A stretch of DNA of 64,000 nucleotides, taken from Flagellimonas sp. 389 (GTDB taxonomy: Bacteria > Bacteroidota > Bacteroidia > Flavobacteriales > Flavobacteriaceae). Each line of letters opens with the position of its first letter. Position 1 is the first letter of the stretch. The notes below the pieces were generated by a model. The model searched no databases. It saw only the letters and a list, made by a program, of their open reading frames with translations, and was not told the origin of the DNA. The position numbers and the translations under genes are program-made. Location: NCBI RefSeq assembly GCF_018449435.1, contig NZ_JAHCMU010000009.1, positions 62,001 to 126,000 on the forward strand, read 5' to 3'. Positions 16,134-26,026 of the stretch are shown here, one piece after another.

Positions 16134-16741
16134 GCCACCTTCGATTTATCTTGCTTCTTCTTTTTTACCAATTTTGCACATCCAATGGCCAATCGTTCTA
16201 CATCTCCCAAGTAAATCTCGATTTTTCGGATGTTGTTCTTGGTCTCTGGAATAAACACTTCTTTCAAAGCATTTTTCATACGACGGGCCTCTGCAAGTTC
16301 CTCTTGTAAGAGCTCAAGATTTTTTTGCTCCATTTCCATCATACTACGATTGGTTTTTTGGGTCTTCACTGCAGCTATTGCCGAATCTACCCAAAGTGGT
16401 GTGTTCATTAAATCGACTTCCATTTCCTCAAAAACAATACTATCGAAAGATTCAATAGGCACACCGGCAATTTCTCGTTTTGTGGTGTTCAAGTGTTTCA
16501 CCTTAACAATAGTGGATAGGTCTATGGTCTCCTCTGCCATTACGGCAATCCATTTTTTGGTTTCGCTATTGATTTCGGCGACGGCAACTTTAAGTCGTGC
16601 AATGTTATTTTCAATACCCTGTACCACTTCCTTTAATTGCTGCTCTTTCATTTCAAAGACGGGCAGTGCGGTTATATATTCTCTCAACTCTACTTTTAAG
16701 GCAGCCAAGGTGTTCTTGTTCATTAAGATCTTATCTGCCAT
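16130..16741 (-). CDS. ntpD: V-type ATP synthase subunit D (central stalk)
   Basis: 203 aa, almost entirely helical with heptad-like N- and C-terminal segments, as expected for the rotary axle that contacts A3B3. The ATG at 16739-16741 (MADKILMNKNT) is chosen over a TTG six bases upstream, and lies 3 bases after the preceding stop. The C-terminus is lysine-rich (KKKKQDKSK). It sits between the DUF2764 gene and subunit I. No separate subunit F gene is visible in the operon. Confidence 0.9.
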   Translation of the reverse strand: MADKILMNKNTLAALKVELREYITALPVFEMKEQQLKEVVQGIENNIARLKVAVAEINSETKKWIAVMAEETIDLSTIVKVKHLNTTKREIAGVPIESFDSIVFEEMEVDLMNTPLWVDSAIAAVKTQKTNRSMMEMEQKNLELLQEELAEARRMKNALKEVFIPETKNNIRKIEIYLGDVERLAIGCAKLVKKKKQDKSKVA

Positions 16742-16743
16742 AA

Positions 16744-17313
16744 TCAATCTTTTTTTGTCGTTGTTTCGAATAGGTCAAAGCCTTTTTCCATATCAAAACT
16801 CCACCACCGCAGCAATAGCATCAACTTTAGTTTATAGGTGATCAGTGCCGTAAAATTGGAATAATGACCTTGGGACAGTGATTCCAACTTGTTCCATTGT
16901 AGTTGTAAAAGCTGTAGTTCTTCCTCCAAGGGATTGCCTGGTGTGAAGGGCAACCGTTGTTTTTTGTCAAAAGATTCACTGTCTTCTTTTCGGCGCGATA
17001 TCCGAAGTTGTTCGAGTTCTTTTTTGAGTTCGTACATGAATTCCGAAAAACCAGCCAAGACTTTATTCTTACTCTCTTGGAATATATTTGAGTGAATAGT
17101 GCCCAAATCAATTTCACGAAACAATCGCGATGCTTCTGGATTCAGAAATTTACCAGCCTCTTCTTCCAAAATAGTAATCAGACTTTTTTCTGATGTTGAG
17201 GGATGGGCATATTTCTTTAAAAGAAAAGAAACCCTAGAACGTGTTTCCATACTATCTTCAAAAGACAGATGGGGCAGACTTACCAATACATATTCCAGGT
17301 CTCCGCTAATCAT
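16744..17313 (-). CDS. DUF2764 protein, V-ATPase-associated (possible C-subunit substitute)
   Basis: 189 aa, mostly helical, beginning MISGDLEYVLVSLPHLSF, which resembles the start of DUF2764 proteins that occur in Bacteroidota V-type ATPase operons. The operon has no recognisable subunit C, so this protein is the natural candidate for the socket under the rotor (inference). It overlaps the subunit E gene by 4 bases and precedes subunit D. Assignment rests mainly on position, length and the N-terminal motif. Confidence 0.72.
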   Translation of the reverse strand: MISGDLEYVLVSLPHLSFEDSMETRSRVSFLLKKYAHPSTSEKSLITILEEEAGKFLNPEASRLFREIDLGTIHSNIFQESKNKVLAGFSEFMYELKKELEQLRISRRKEDSESFDKKQRLPFTPGNPLEEELQLLQLQWNKLESLSQGHYSNFTALITYKLKLMLLLRWWSFDMEKGFDLFETTTKKD

Positions 17314-17909
17314 TTTTCAATTTCGCTTTTTAGGATTTTCATCCACTTGTCGCTTAAATGCATTCCCAACAGTTCTGTTACCGCCTCAGGAGAAATATGG
17401 TAGTTCCAACCTTGGTCTTTTTTGGTAATATTCAGGCTTTTCGATAACGTACTGTTTGTAGTTATCCCAGCTAACGTATCGGTTTTTTGCAAGCGCTGTT
17501 GAATGTAGTCAGCTAACTTTACCTCAAGGTCAGGGGAAAGTTCCAATGCCACTTCATCACCAATGTTTTCGATAACTTTGACCACAGCAGCTCCCAATAC
17601 ATCTGGCGTAAAATTTGTCGCAACGTCTCTTTCCAATACTGCTTTCAACAATTGTATCAAGTCATTCTGCAAAGAGACGGTAACATCGCGCGCTGCTTGT
17701 CTTAGTGCACTTTCGCCCTTGCTCAGCGTAGCATCTGCTTCTTTCTGGGCATTGCTTAGTATTTGTTTCTGCTTTTCCTCAGCTTCTTCCACTATTCGTT
17801 TGGCCTCGTTTTGTGCCGCCTTTAGTATAGCGTCAGATTCCTTTTCCGCACCTTCAATGGCCTCGGTCTTTAAGGTTGCGATCAAACTATCCAAAGTTTT
17901 TTCACTCAT
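17310..17909 (-). CDS. ntpE: V-type ATP synthase subunit E (peripheral stalk)
   Basis: 199 aa. The long N-terminal helix rich in Ala/Lys/Glu (about 10-90, EAKRIVEEAEEKQKQI) is the peripheral-stalk coiled coil. The C-terminal globular part (about 100-199) binds the catalytic head. Overlaps subunit B by 8 bases and DUF2764 by 4, so it is tightly coupled. Most bacterial V-type operons put E ahead of A; here it follows B. Confidence 0.88.
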   Translation of the reverse strand: MSEKTLDSLIATLKTEAIEGAEKESDAILKAAQNEAKRIVEEAEEKQKQILSNAQKEADATLSKGESALRQAARDVTVSLQNDLIQLLKAVLERDVATNFTPDVLGAAVVKVIENIGDEVALELSPDLEVKLADYIQQRLQKTDTLAGITTNSTLSKSLNITKKDQGWNYHISPEAVTELLGMHLSDKWMKILKSEIEK

Positions 17910-19233
17910 GGGTACTGTTTTTTAAAATTTTGTACTTCCCTTTTTCAGGCCAATACGCATCGATTAATTCTGAAGAAAGGCCCACTTCTTCTCTTTTGAA
18001 ATGGTTCGATAAAATATCCCAACACAAGTCAAGGGCGTCTTCCAGTTCAAGAAAGCGGAAGGGGTCCATCAGTTCCTGCTGAAAAGTCTTTCGATAATCC
18101 AAAAGCCTAAGGGAATAATCGTCCTTGACCGATCCAAATTTCTGTGCCTTCACCCGTTCCTCAGATTCTGAAAGTAATCGCGCCATAGCATTCATAATGT
18201 TCCTATGATCGGACCGGGTCTTGTCGTTTACTTGTTGCTTTAGACGGCTCAGCGAACCGAACAGTTCCAGATAGCCATCCTTCATATAGAACTGACCTTC
18301 GGTAATATATCCTGTATTATCTGGAACAGGATGCGTAACGTCATCCATGGTTGTCACCCCTAGAATTGTTAAACTTCCGGCACCATCAATATCGGCCGCT
18401 TTTTCGTAGCGACTTGCCAATTGTGAGTATAAATCGCCCGGATAACCTTGATTGGCAGGAATTTGATCTTGGGCATTTGCTACCTGACGTAGATAATCGG
18501 ACCATTGTGTCATATCCGATAACAAAACGAACACGTTTTTACCCTGTAAAGCAAATTGTTCCCCGACTGCGAGGGCCAAATCGGGAACCATGAGTCCCTC
18601 CACAATAGAATCCCTATGGGTATGTACGAACATGACAGTTTTGTTTTTACTGCCCGCATCTTCAATACGCTGTCTAAAATAGTGGTACTCATCATACTTA
18701 AGGCCTACACCACCAATGATAATGACATCGGCATCGGTCTGCGTGGCTATATTGGCAAGCAGTTGGTTGTACGGCTCGCCGGCCTTGGCAAAAATGGGTA
18801 TCTTTTGGGAACGCACCAAGGTGTTGAACACATCGATCATGGGTACACCGGTACGTATCATATTTTTAGGTATCAATCGTTTTACGGGATTGATCGAGGG
18901 ACCTGCTATTCGAATCTGGTCTGCCATAAGTTCTGGCCCTCCATCTATGGGCTGTCCATTGCCCGAATAAACCCTGCCCAACATATCATCTGAAAAACCA
19001 ACTTGCACAGGTTTTCCCAAAAAACGGATTTTACAATCTGTAGAGACCCCAAAACCTCCTCCAAACAATTGCAGGGTAACTTGTTCTCCATCCAGAGCGA
19101 TCACTTGGGCAAAGGCTTTTTCTCCAGTGGGATAAATGACCTCGGCCAATTCTTTGTTGTGCACCCCGCTTGCCTTTATGCTAAGAATAGCCCTCCCTAT
19201 ACTATCTATATTCTCATACGTTTTCCTCAGCAT
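17902..19233 (-). CDS. ntpB: V-type ATP synthase subunit B (non-catalytic)
   Basis: 443 aa. Alpha/beta ATPase fold lacking a Walker A P-loop, as in non-catalytic B subunits; family landmarks include SDMTQWSDYLRQ and ASRYEKAADIDG. Alternates with subunit A in the A3B3 head. Its start overlaps the end of subunit A by 20 bases, and its end overlaps subunit E by 8 bases. Confidence 0.95.
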   Translation of the reverse strand: MLRKTYENIDSIGRAILSIKASGVHNKELAEVIYPTGEKAFAQVIALDGEQVTLQLFGGGFGVSTDCKIRFLGKPVQVGFSDDMLGRVYSGNGQPIDGGPELMADQIRIAGPSINPVKRLIPKNMIRTGVPMIDVFNTLVRSQKIPIFAKAGEPYNQLLANIATQTDADVIIIGGVGLKYDEYHYFRQRIEDAGSKNKTVMFVHTHRDSIVEGLMVPDLALAVGEQFALQGKNVFVLLSDMTQWSDYLRQVANAQDQIPANQGYPGDLYSQLASRYEKAADIDGAGSLTILGVTTMDDVTHPVPDNTGYITEGQFYMKDGYLELFGSLSRLKQQVNDKTRSDHRNIMNAMARLLSESEERVKAQKFGSVKDDYSLRLLDYRKTFQQELMDPFRFLELEDALDLCWDILSNHFKREEVGLSSELIDAYWPEKGKYKILKNSTHE

Positions 19234-20959
19234 ACCCCATTTGTTTTACCAATTTCAATAGTTTTGATTTTTGTTTCTCAAATTTTTCATCTTTTAACTG
19301 CGTATAGTTCCAATCCAAAAAGGCTTGCCTCATAAAGTTAAAGTGGGAACGAATCCCTTCTTTCCCTTGGATGGTGACAGGTGCGTCGATGATTTCTTTT
19401 ACCATGTTGAACATCAAGCGCAACCGTTCCGGATTGGTTACACCATCAACCTCATCGAAACTGTTCTGTTGTAGAAATACAGAATCCAATAATTCCGATT
19501 TTTGATATCGTATGTAGGATTCGTCGGTTATCCCCTTTTCGCCCATTAAAAGGATATTGGATGCGATGGTCTTACCGTCACGCAATAATTCTAGAAGATA
19601 GAGCACTTCTTCTTTCTGTAAGAGCGAAGGGTATTTGGAAGTACTGTCGATTCGGTCTATAGCTGGGTATTTACGGGCATCGGACAAGGCTCTCGAAAGC
19701 CCCCAGAATGCCCCTGTACTCAGTAATGTAGCTTGTGTGACAGGTTCGTCAAAATTTCCACCTGCTGGGGAAACAGTTCCAATAATACTTAATGAACCTG
19801 TACTTTCATCAGGCAATTTTTCAATCCCTGCCCTATCGTAAAAAGCCGATATCAAGGTTGAAATATACATCGGGAAAGCTTCGGGTCCGGGAATCTCTTC
19901 TTTTCTTCCCGATGTTTCCCTTAGTGCCTGCGCCCAGCGCGATGTAGAATCAGCCAGAATAAGCACGTTCAATCCTTGTTTTCGGTAATACTCACCTACC
20001 GTAGTCGCCATATATACCGATGCTTCCCTAGCTGCAACGGGCATAGAGGAAGTGTTACCCACAATAAATGTACGGTCCATCAATGATTTTCCGGTACGTG
20101 GATCAATAAGTTCTGGAAAGTCCTTAAAGACCTCAACGGCCTCTCCCGCCCTTTCACCACAGGCAGCAATAATTACCACATCTGCTTGTGAATGACGGGC
20201 CAAACTATGCTGCAATACCGTCTTCCCTGCTCCAAACGGACCAGGATTGCATGCCGTGCCGCCAAAGGCAATGGGAAAAAGAGCATCAAGAATGCGTATA
20301 CCCGTTGGCATGGGCTTTTCTGGAACAGAACGCTCATGAAACGGCATGGGTTTTTTCACTGGCCAATCGAATGCCATTTGTAGTTCTTGGGTATTTCCCG
20401 AACCATCTTTAATAACAGCGATGGTTTCATCTATGGTATAGCCGCCTTCTTGCGCAATGCTTTCTATGGTGTATTCACCTTGTACAGAAAAAGGCACAAA
20501 AATCTTATGCTGAAAGAGTTTTTCGGGTACATGCCCCAATACAGAACTTCCTGTTACTACATCATCCTTTTGAACCGTTGGCGTAAAATGCCATTTTTGG
20601 GTATTGTCAAGCGGGCTTACCTCAAGTCCCCTTTCTAGAAACCATTCTATTTTGGCTAGCTCATAAAGTGGGTTTTGGAGTCCGTCCGTTACCGAGCCCA
20701 GTATTCCCGGACCTAGTTTTACGGCAAGTGGCAGTCCGGTAAATTCCACCAGATCTCCAATTTTCATCCATCCCGTATCTTCAAAGACCTGTAGGTATAC
20801 CACGCCACCTTGTTTTACGTCGATGACTTCCGATTTCAGTCTTTTACCATCTTCTAAAATGATATAGGCAACTTCTCCATTGATTACCGCTCCTTCGGTG
20901 TTTTTGGCACCTACTAGCGATTCATTTACGCTAATTACTCTTCCTTTGGCTTTACTCAT
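19214..20959 (-). CDS. ntpA: V-type ATP synthase catalytic subunit A
   Basis: 581 aa from the ATG at 20957-20959 (MSKAKGRVISVNES). A TTG at 20978-20980 overlapping the previous stop would add seven residues. Catalytic subunit with Walker A GPFGAGKTV, the A-type non-homologous insert (about 110-190) and SRWAQALRE. Hydrolyses or makes ATP at the A-B interface; with the Na+-type K ring this suggests a sodium pump or Na+-driven synthase. Follows the universal-stress/TPR gene by 17 bases. Confidence 0.95.
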   Translation of the reverse strand: MSKAKGRVISVNESLVGAKNTEGAVINGEVAYIILEDGKRLKSEVIDVKQGGVVYLQVFEDTGWMKIGDLVEFTGLPLAVKLGPGILGSVTDGLQNPLYELAKIEWFLERGLEVSPLDNTQKWHFTPTVQKDDVVTGSSVLGHVPEKLFQHKIFVPFSVQGEYTIESIAQEGGYTIDETIAVIKDGSGNTQELQMAFDWPVKKPMPFHERSVPEKPMPTGIRILDALFPIAFGGTACNPGPFGAGKTVLQHSLARHSQADVVIIAACGERAGEAVEVFKDFPELIDPRTGKSLMDRTFIVGNTSSMPVAAREASVYMATTVGEYYRKQGLNVLILADSTSRWAQALRETSGRKEEIPGPEAFPMYISTLISAFYDRAGIEKLPDESTGSLSIIGTVSPAGGNFDEPVTQATLLSTGAFWGLSRALSDARKYPAIDRIDSTSKYPSLLQKEEVLYLLELLRDGKTIASNILLMGEKGITDESYIRYQKSELLDSVFLQQNSFDEVDGVTNPERLRLMFNMVKEIIDAPVTIQGKEGIRSHFNFMRQAFLDWNYTQLKDEKFEKQKSKLLKLVKQMGYAEENV

Positions 20960-20976
20960 ACTTTTTTTGGATGTCG

Positions 20977-22119
20977 TCAACTACCCCTAAGTTTTCGTAC
21001 TTCTTCTTCAACTTTTGCATACCACATGCGATTTTTAATCTCTCTGCCCAACTTGCGAAATTCTTCCGCCTTCGCCGGATTTTTCATTTTATCGTGAACC
21101 TTTGCAATGCCCAAATAGGCGGGCACGTGCATATTATTAATACTTAGGCAAGCTTCAAATTGACCAATGGCCTCTTGATGAAACCCATCTTTCATTAAAT
21201 CTTGGGCATGCTCGTATAATTCTTCTAAATCTTTGATATCGGTGTCCAACTGCAATCTTATGACATCTTCAGATTTCAGTGTGAGGAAAGAACAGGGAAC
21301 TTCTCGAATTACTTTTTCGGTAACACTTCCAATGATCAAGCGGTTCAATCCAGACCTGCCAACCGTTCCCATAACAAGCAGGTCAATCATTTTCCTCGAT
21401 ATTGCACTACGGATTTCTTCGGCGGGATTGCCTTTGGGAGTCTCTTTGGTCCAGTTTAAATCGGAGAGATTAAATTTTTTCAGGAATTCATCAAACTTTA
21501 CCTTGTGCTGCTCCAACCGACTGTTATTCTCTTCTTCTTTATCTTTTTCCGAAGCGAACCACGATAGACTTTGAACTTCACAGACGCTTAAAATTGTAAG
21601 TTCTGCCCTAAATCTACGGGTCATGATAATCGCATTTTTTAAAGCTCGTTCCGATGCTTCAGAAAAATCCACGGGACAGAGTATATGATGCACATTGAGC
21701 GGCACACCAGCTTTGGCGACAAATACCGCTTTATTACTTTTTTGGATAATACGTTCGGTAGTAGTGCCTAAATGAACACTACCTCCCTGTAGACTTTCGC
21801 CAGAACCACTTAATATCATATTGGCATTTACACGGATACCGGCCCTTACAATACCATCGTGTGGTGACCCATATTCCAAAATGGGATTTTCAACATGTAC
21901 ATTGGCTTCTTTTAGGCGTGTCACAACATCCCTTAGTTTTCCTTCTGCCACCTTGGTAATCTGTGTTCTTACTTTTTCATTTACGATGTCATCTGGAAGC
22001 ACATGTATAGGGATTATTTTTGAATGAAACACCCTGCCCAATTTAATGGCCGTTTCCTCCACATGTTTTGAAGAAGCACTGAAATCATGCGCTAATAAAA
22101 TCTTTTCAAGCAGTTTCAT
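20977..22119 (-). CDS. universal stress protein (two USP domains) fused to TPR
   Basis: 380 aa cytoplasmic protein: USP domain 1 (about 1-140), USP domain 2 (about 142-285) and a C-terminal TPR-like region (about 295-370, AIGQFEACLSINNMHVPAY). Domain 2 keeps the ATP-binding pattern G-x2-G-x9-G-S (GTVGRSGLNRLIIGSVTEKV). Domain 1 has a similar but looser loop. It heads the V-type ATPase operon, only 17 bases before subunit A, so it is co-expressed with the pump. A role as regulator or assembly factor of the ATPase is inference. It diverges from another USP gene across a 372-base gap. Confidence 0.85.
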   Translation of the reverse strand: MKLLEKILLAHDFSASSKHVEETAIKLGRVFHSKIIPIHVLPDDIVNEKVRTQITKVAEGKLRDVVTRLKEANVHVENPILEYGSPHDGIVRAGIRVNANMILSGSGESLQGGSVHLGTTTERIIQKSNKAVFVAKAGVPLNVHHILCPVDFSEASERALKNAIIMTRRFRAELTILSVCEVQSLSWFASEKDKEEENNSRLEQHKVKFDEFLKKFNLSDLNWTKETPKGNPAEEIRSAISRKMIDLLVMGTVGRSGLNRLIIGSVTEKVIREVPCSFLTLKSEDVIRLQLDTDIKDLEELYEHAQDLMKDGFHQEAIGQFEACLSINNMHVPAYLGIAKVHDKMKNPAKAEEFRKLGREIKNRMWYAKVEEEVRKLRGS

Positions 22120-22491
22120 GTATTCTAGAGTTAAGAGTTCTTAGTTTTATATTTTCTCAAATCATATTTGTGCAGTACAACTATTAATTTGTAAAAGTGT
22201 TCGTTTACCAATCCTGAACTGTATCAAAATCTAGGATATTCCTTATTGACACTAAAAATATTATGTAATTCTTTAGAGAAACTTAAGAATGCTCTGGCCC
22301 ATTTGGATTCCAAAAATGTACAGTACGAGTTATTGATTTTTATAAGATCAAATCATTGGTACACAGGACAAAACTTTATCAGATTTATCGAAAAAAAATT
22401 GATGTAAAAACTATTTGGTTTTCCCTTTTCTAAAGTTTGTCTAAAGATTTGGTGATTATGTTTATAGAATTAAAGTTTAAATAACATCGTG
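22120..22491. other. 372-base divergent intergenic region between two USP genes
   Basis: No gene is visible. It should hold the promoter of the V-ATPase operon (minus strand, no convincing -7 box found) and of the plus-strand USP gene (separate entry). It contains TTGAT-N9-ATCAA at 22333-22351, too widely spaced for a classical FNR box. Confidence 0.5.
22436..22464 (+). promoter_or_regulatory. candidate promoter of the plus-strand USP gene
   Basis: TTTG at 22436-22439 and TATGTTTA at 22457-22464 with a 17-bp spacer. This fits the Bacteroidota -33/-7 pattern and lies 28 bases before the ATG. Confidence 0.45.
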
Positions 22492-23295
22492 ATGAATAAA
22501 ATTCTCGTTCCCGTTGACTTTTCCGAAACTTCGGCCAATGCGCTCTTATATGCCATTCAACTTTTTGGTGCTTCTTCTTCGGAAATCCTAGTGTTGCATA
22601 GTTACGATACACGATCTAGTGCAGCTTTACTAATGAAAAATATTGATGGCGTACTTGAAAAGGACGCTCAGAACAAAATGGATGAACTCATGCAGAAAGT
22701 ACAGCATAAACATCCTGATGTTACCCTAAAACCAAAAATCATCAAAAAACAAACAGTCTCGGCAATAGTTGCACTTGGCAATAGTGGTGATTTTGATTTT
22801 ATTGTCATGGGCACTAAAGGCGCCAGTGGACTTAAAGAAGTTTTTATGGGAAGTGTTGCCGGTGGTGTTATCTCCAGAACATCCGCTCCGGTAATAGTAG
22901 TTCCTGATGATTATACCTATCGCCCTTTAGATGAAATTGTTTTTGCTATTGGTAACGACCCGTTTTCAAACACTACGGTTGCCCCTTTAAAACACCTTGT
23001 AAAAGCACATCAAAGCAAGGTCAAGGTCCTACATGTAGCCGATAAAAGGTCGACTGATCTTGATGTCCCGTTGGGTCATATAGCAGATTTGAACCCATCT
23101 ATAGATTATGCTTTTGGTACGGGGGATACCAACAAGGATTTAAATGATTACTTGATGAAGGATTTTGCAGGTCTTTTGTGTATGGTGCGGGCGAAAAAAG
23201 GTTTTATGGAGCGTTTGTTAGATGAAAGCGTTACGTTAAAACAGACATTCAACAGTCCAGTTCCATTGCTTATTCTACATGAAGAGAATTCATAA
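22492..23295 (+). CDS. universal stress protein, tandem USP domains
   Basis: 267 aa from the ATG at 22492 (MNKILVPVDFSE; a GTG directly before it is less likely). Two USP domains. The first (about 1-145) has the ATP-binding pattern GTKGASGLKEVFMGSVAG; the second (about 150-267) lacks a clear nucleotide loop. Divergent from the USP-TPR/V-ATPase operon and followed 64 bases later by the succinate dehydrogenase operon, so it may share that operon's conditions (inference). Confidence 0.88.
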   Translation: MNKILVPVDFSETSANALLYAIQLFGASSSEILVLHSYDTRSSAALLMKNIDGVLEKDAQNKMDELMQKVQHKHPDVTLKPKIIKKQTVSAIVALGNSGDFDFIVMGTKGASGLKEVFMGSVAGGVISRTSAPVIVVPDDYTYRPLDEIVFAIGNDPFSNTTVAPLKHLVKAHQSKVKVLHVADKRSTDLDVPLGHIADLNPSIDYAFGTGDTNKDLNDYLMKDFAGLLCMVRAKKGFMERLLDESVTLKQTFNSPVPLLILHEENS

Positions 23296-23359
23296 TATAC
23301 AACTGTGTATTGGATATACCCCGCCGGTTTTGAAATTTTAAAGACGGAAGTTCAATCGT

Positions 23360-24064
23360 ATGGTTCCAGAGTATCCAATAATGATCTATACCGGACAAAT
23401 TAAAAAATCCATGTTTTTTAGAAAGACAATTATTGCGCTTACTGGTCTTTTCCTATGTATCTTTTTGATAGTCCACCTATCTGCAAATTGTATTTTGATG
23501 TTACCTGAAGAAACAGCACGCAGTTTGTACAATTCGTATTCCACAGCTTTGCGGGAAAGCCCATTGATCAAGGTAATTGCATATGTACTGTATTTGTCCA
23601 TTGTACTTCACATTATCTACGCCCTGATCGTAACCATAAAAAACAAAAAGGCAAAACCTCAACGCTATTTGATGAACCATACCAAAGAAAATAGTAGCTG
23701 GACTTCACAAAACATGGGGTTAATCGGTATTCTTGTTCTGTTGTTCCTTGTTGTACACTTGGCAAATTTTTGGGCGCGCATTAAACTGGGCATGGGTGAT
23801 GTAGTTGCTCTTGATACCAATGGACATGTTGATGTTTATGAGGTTACCTATAGTCTTTTTCAAAATATATATTTTGTACTGTTCTACACCCTTTTAATGA
23901 TTCCCTTGGGCTTGCACCTTAACCATGGATTAAAAAGCGCTTTTAAAACTTTGGGTTTTTACCACAAAAAAGGGCTTAGAGTATTGGCAAAAGTCTCGTT
24001 GTTTTATGCTGGGATTATGGCAATAGGATTTGGTATAATACCCTTTATTGTATTCTTTAAATAA
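23360..24064 (+). CDS. sdhC: succinate dehydrogenase/fumarate reductase cytochrome b subunit
   Basis: 234 aa, five hydrophobic helices, the single-protein diheme-type anchor used by Bacteroidota quinol:fumarate reductases and succinate dehydrogenases (His in IVHLSAN, VLHIIYA, VVHLANF and LHLNHGLK). Anchors SdhAB to the inner membrane and exchanges electrons with menaquinone. ATG at 23360; an internal ATG at 23381 (MIYTGQIKK) would fit the family N-terminus equally well. Followed by sdhA after 8 bases. Confidence 0.9.
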   Translation: MVPEYPIMIYTGQIKKSMFFRKTIIALTGLFLCIFLIVHLSANCILMLPEETARSLYNSYSTALRESPLIKVIAYVLYLSIVLHIIYALIVTIKNKKAKPQRYLMNHTKENSSWTSQNMGLIGILVLLFLVVHLANFWARIKLGMGDVVALDTNGHVDVYEVTYSLFQNIYFVLFYTLLMIPLGLHLNHGLKSAFKTLGFYHKKGLRVLAKVSLFYAGIMAIGFGIIPFIVFFK

Positions 24065-24072
24065 TTAGCAAG

Positions 24073-25980
24073 ATGCTCAACTCAAAAATTCCTGAAGGGC
24101 CTCTAGAAAATAAGTGGCGTAACTATCAAATAAAGTCACAACTGATCAATCCCGCCAATAAAAAGAAGCTAAATGTAATTGTAGTAGGTTCTGGTTTGGC
24201 AGGAGCCGGAGCAGCGGCAACTTTGGCAGAATTAGGGTATGATGTACAGTGCTTTTGCTACCAAGACTCGGCACGCAGGGCACATTCCGTAGCAGCACAA
24301 GGGGGCATAAATGCAGCAAAAAACTACCAACACGATGGTGACAGTGTCTGGCGGATGTTCTACGACACCCTAAAAGGAGGGGATTTTAGATCGCGAGAAG
24401 CAAATGTCTACCGCTTGGCAGAACTATCGGCCCCATTGATAGACCATTATGTACAACAGGGAGTTCCTTTTGCCCGGGAATATGGTGGAGTTCTTGTCAA
24501 CCGTAGTTTTGGTGGTGTACAGGTGCAACGTACTTTTTATGCTCGCGGACAAACGGGACAACAATTGCTTTTGGCTGCCTATTCGCAACTGTACAAAATG
24601 AAACATGCAAAAAAAGTTACGATGTTTCCCCGTCATGAGATGTTGGATTTAGTTGTCATTGATGGAAAAGCCAAAGGTATTATTGCAAGAGATTTAGTGA
24701 CGGGACAATTAAAGCGTTTTTCAGCTCATGCCGTAGTATTGGCAACAGGGGGTTACTCACGCGTTTTTCGCCTCTCTACTTTAGCTATTGGCTGCAACGG
24801 AAGTGCAATCTGGAAAGCCCATAAGCGCGGAGCCTATTTTGCAGCACCTAGTTTTACGCAAATCCACCCTACTGCCCTGCCCCAGACAAGTAAGGCTCAG
24901 TCAAAACTTACCTTAATGTCAGAATCTCTTAGAAACGATGGGCGAATCTGGGTACCCAAAAAGAAGGATGATGATCGTAAAGCCAATAGTATTCCCGAAG
25001 AGGAACGGGACTATTATTTAGAACGACGTTACCCCAGTTTTGGAAATTTGGCACCGCGAGATATCGCCTCACGGGCAGCTAAAGAACGAATTGATGCCGG
25101 TTATGGTGTAGGGCGATTAAAAAATGCCGTCTATCTAGATTTCAAACACGCTATCGAACGCTTTGGGATGGGCATCATCAAAGATCGATATGGAAATCTT
25201 TTTAAAATGTATAAAAAAATAACGGGTGTAGATGCGTATAAAGAACCTATGCAGATTTCCCCTGCCGCACATTTCTCTATGGGCGGACTTTGGGTCGATT
25301 ATGAGTTAATGACAACTGTGCCTGGTCTATACGCCATTGGTGAATGTAATTTTTCAGATCATGGGGCAAATCGTCTTGGAGCAAATTCATTGCTTCAAGC
25401 CAGTATTGATGGCTATTTTGTACTGCCCAATACCATCAACAATTATTTGGCAAATGCTTTAAAAGAAGAGCCTCCTACAGTAGAACACCCAGAATTTGAG
25501 CAGGTCGAAAATGAGGTGCAACATCATATCTATAAATTACTCGCAATAAAAGGTAGAAAAACCGTGGACCATTTTCATCGTGAACTGGGTAAAATTATGT
25601 GGCAGGAGTGCGCCATGAGCAGAAACAAAAAAGGACTTGAAAAAGCGATTCTACAGATTGAAAAAATCCGAAGTGAATTCTGGACAGACGTAAAAGTTAC
25701 TGGTAGCGATAAAGAAATGAACACTGAGCTGGAAAAAGCACTCCGTTTGGCAGATTTCATAGAATTAGGGCTTTTGATGTGCACCGATGCATTGCAGCGT
25801 GAAGAGTCTTGTGGGGCCCACTTTAGGGAAGAATACCAAACAAGTGAAGGCGAAGCACTTCGAATGGACAATGATTATTCATTTGTATCAGCTTGGTCTT
25901 ATAGTAAAGATGGTTTTAAGCTCCATAAAGAAGTCTTGAAATATGAAAATGTGGAACCTACCGTAAGAAGTTATAAATAA
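24073..25980 (+). CDS. sdhA: succinate dehydrogenase/fumarate reductase flavoprotein subunit
   Basis: 635 aa. FAD dinucleotide motif [18 protein letters not shown] (about 39-56), the covalent-FAD histidine H71 in [11 protein letters not shown], substrate-site segments HPTALPQ and [11 protein letters not shown], and [20 protein letters not shown] near the C-terminal FAD domain. Interconverts succinate and fumarate on the cytoplasmic face. With the diheme-type cytochrome b it could run in either direction; sequence alone does not decide. Middle gene of the sdhCAB operon. Confidence 0.96.
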   Translation: MLNSKIPEGPLENKWRNYQIKSQLINPANKKKLNVIVVGSGLAGAGAAATLAELGYDVQCFCYQDSARRAHSVAAQGGINAAKNYQHDGDSVWRMFYDTLKGGDFRSREANVYRLAELSAPLIDHYVQQGVPFAREYGGVLVNRSFGGVQVQRTFYARGQTGQQLLLAAYSQLYKMKHAKKVTMFPRHEMLDLVVIDGKAKGIIARDLVTGQLKRFSAHAVVLATGGYSRVFRLSTLAIGCNGSAIWKAHKRGAYFAAPSFTQIHPTALPQTSKAQSKLTLMSESLRNDGRIWVPKKKDDDRKANSIPEEERDYYLERRYPSFGNLAPRDIASRAAKERIDAGYGVGRLKNAVYLDFKHAIERFGMGIIKDRYGNLFKMYKKITGVDAYKEPMQISPAAHFSMGGLWVDYELMTTVPGLYAIGECNFSDHGANRLGANSLLQASIDGYFVLPNTINNYLANALKEEPPTVEHPEFEQVENEVQHHIYKLLAIKGRKTVDHFHRELGKIMWQECAMSRNKKGLEKAILQIEKIRSEFWTDVKVTGSDKEMNTELEKALRLADFIELGLLMCTDALQREESCGAHFREEYQTSEGEALRMDNDYSFVSAWSYSKDGFKLHKEVLKYENVEPTVRSYK

Positions 25981-26026
25981 CCTATCGGAGATTTGAAGTG
26001 ACATACTCCAATTTAAATGAAGAATT

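Noticed and set aside
16230..16841. 203-aa open frame on the plus strand
   Set aside because: Antisense shadow of V-ATPase subunit D; the protein is Ser/Thr-rich, as expected for the reverse of a Lys/Glu-rich helical gene.
22333..22351. TTGAT-N9-ATCAA inverted repeat between the two USP genes, resembling an FNR box
   Set aside because: The FNR consensus spacer is 4 bases; 9 bases puts the half-sites on the wrong helical face, and the region is AT-rich enough for chance.
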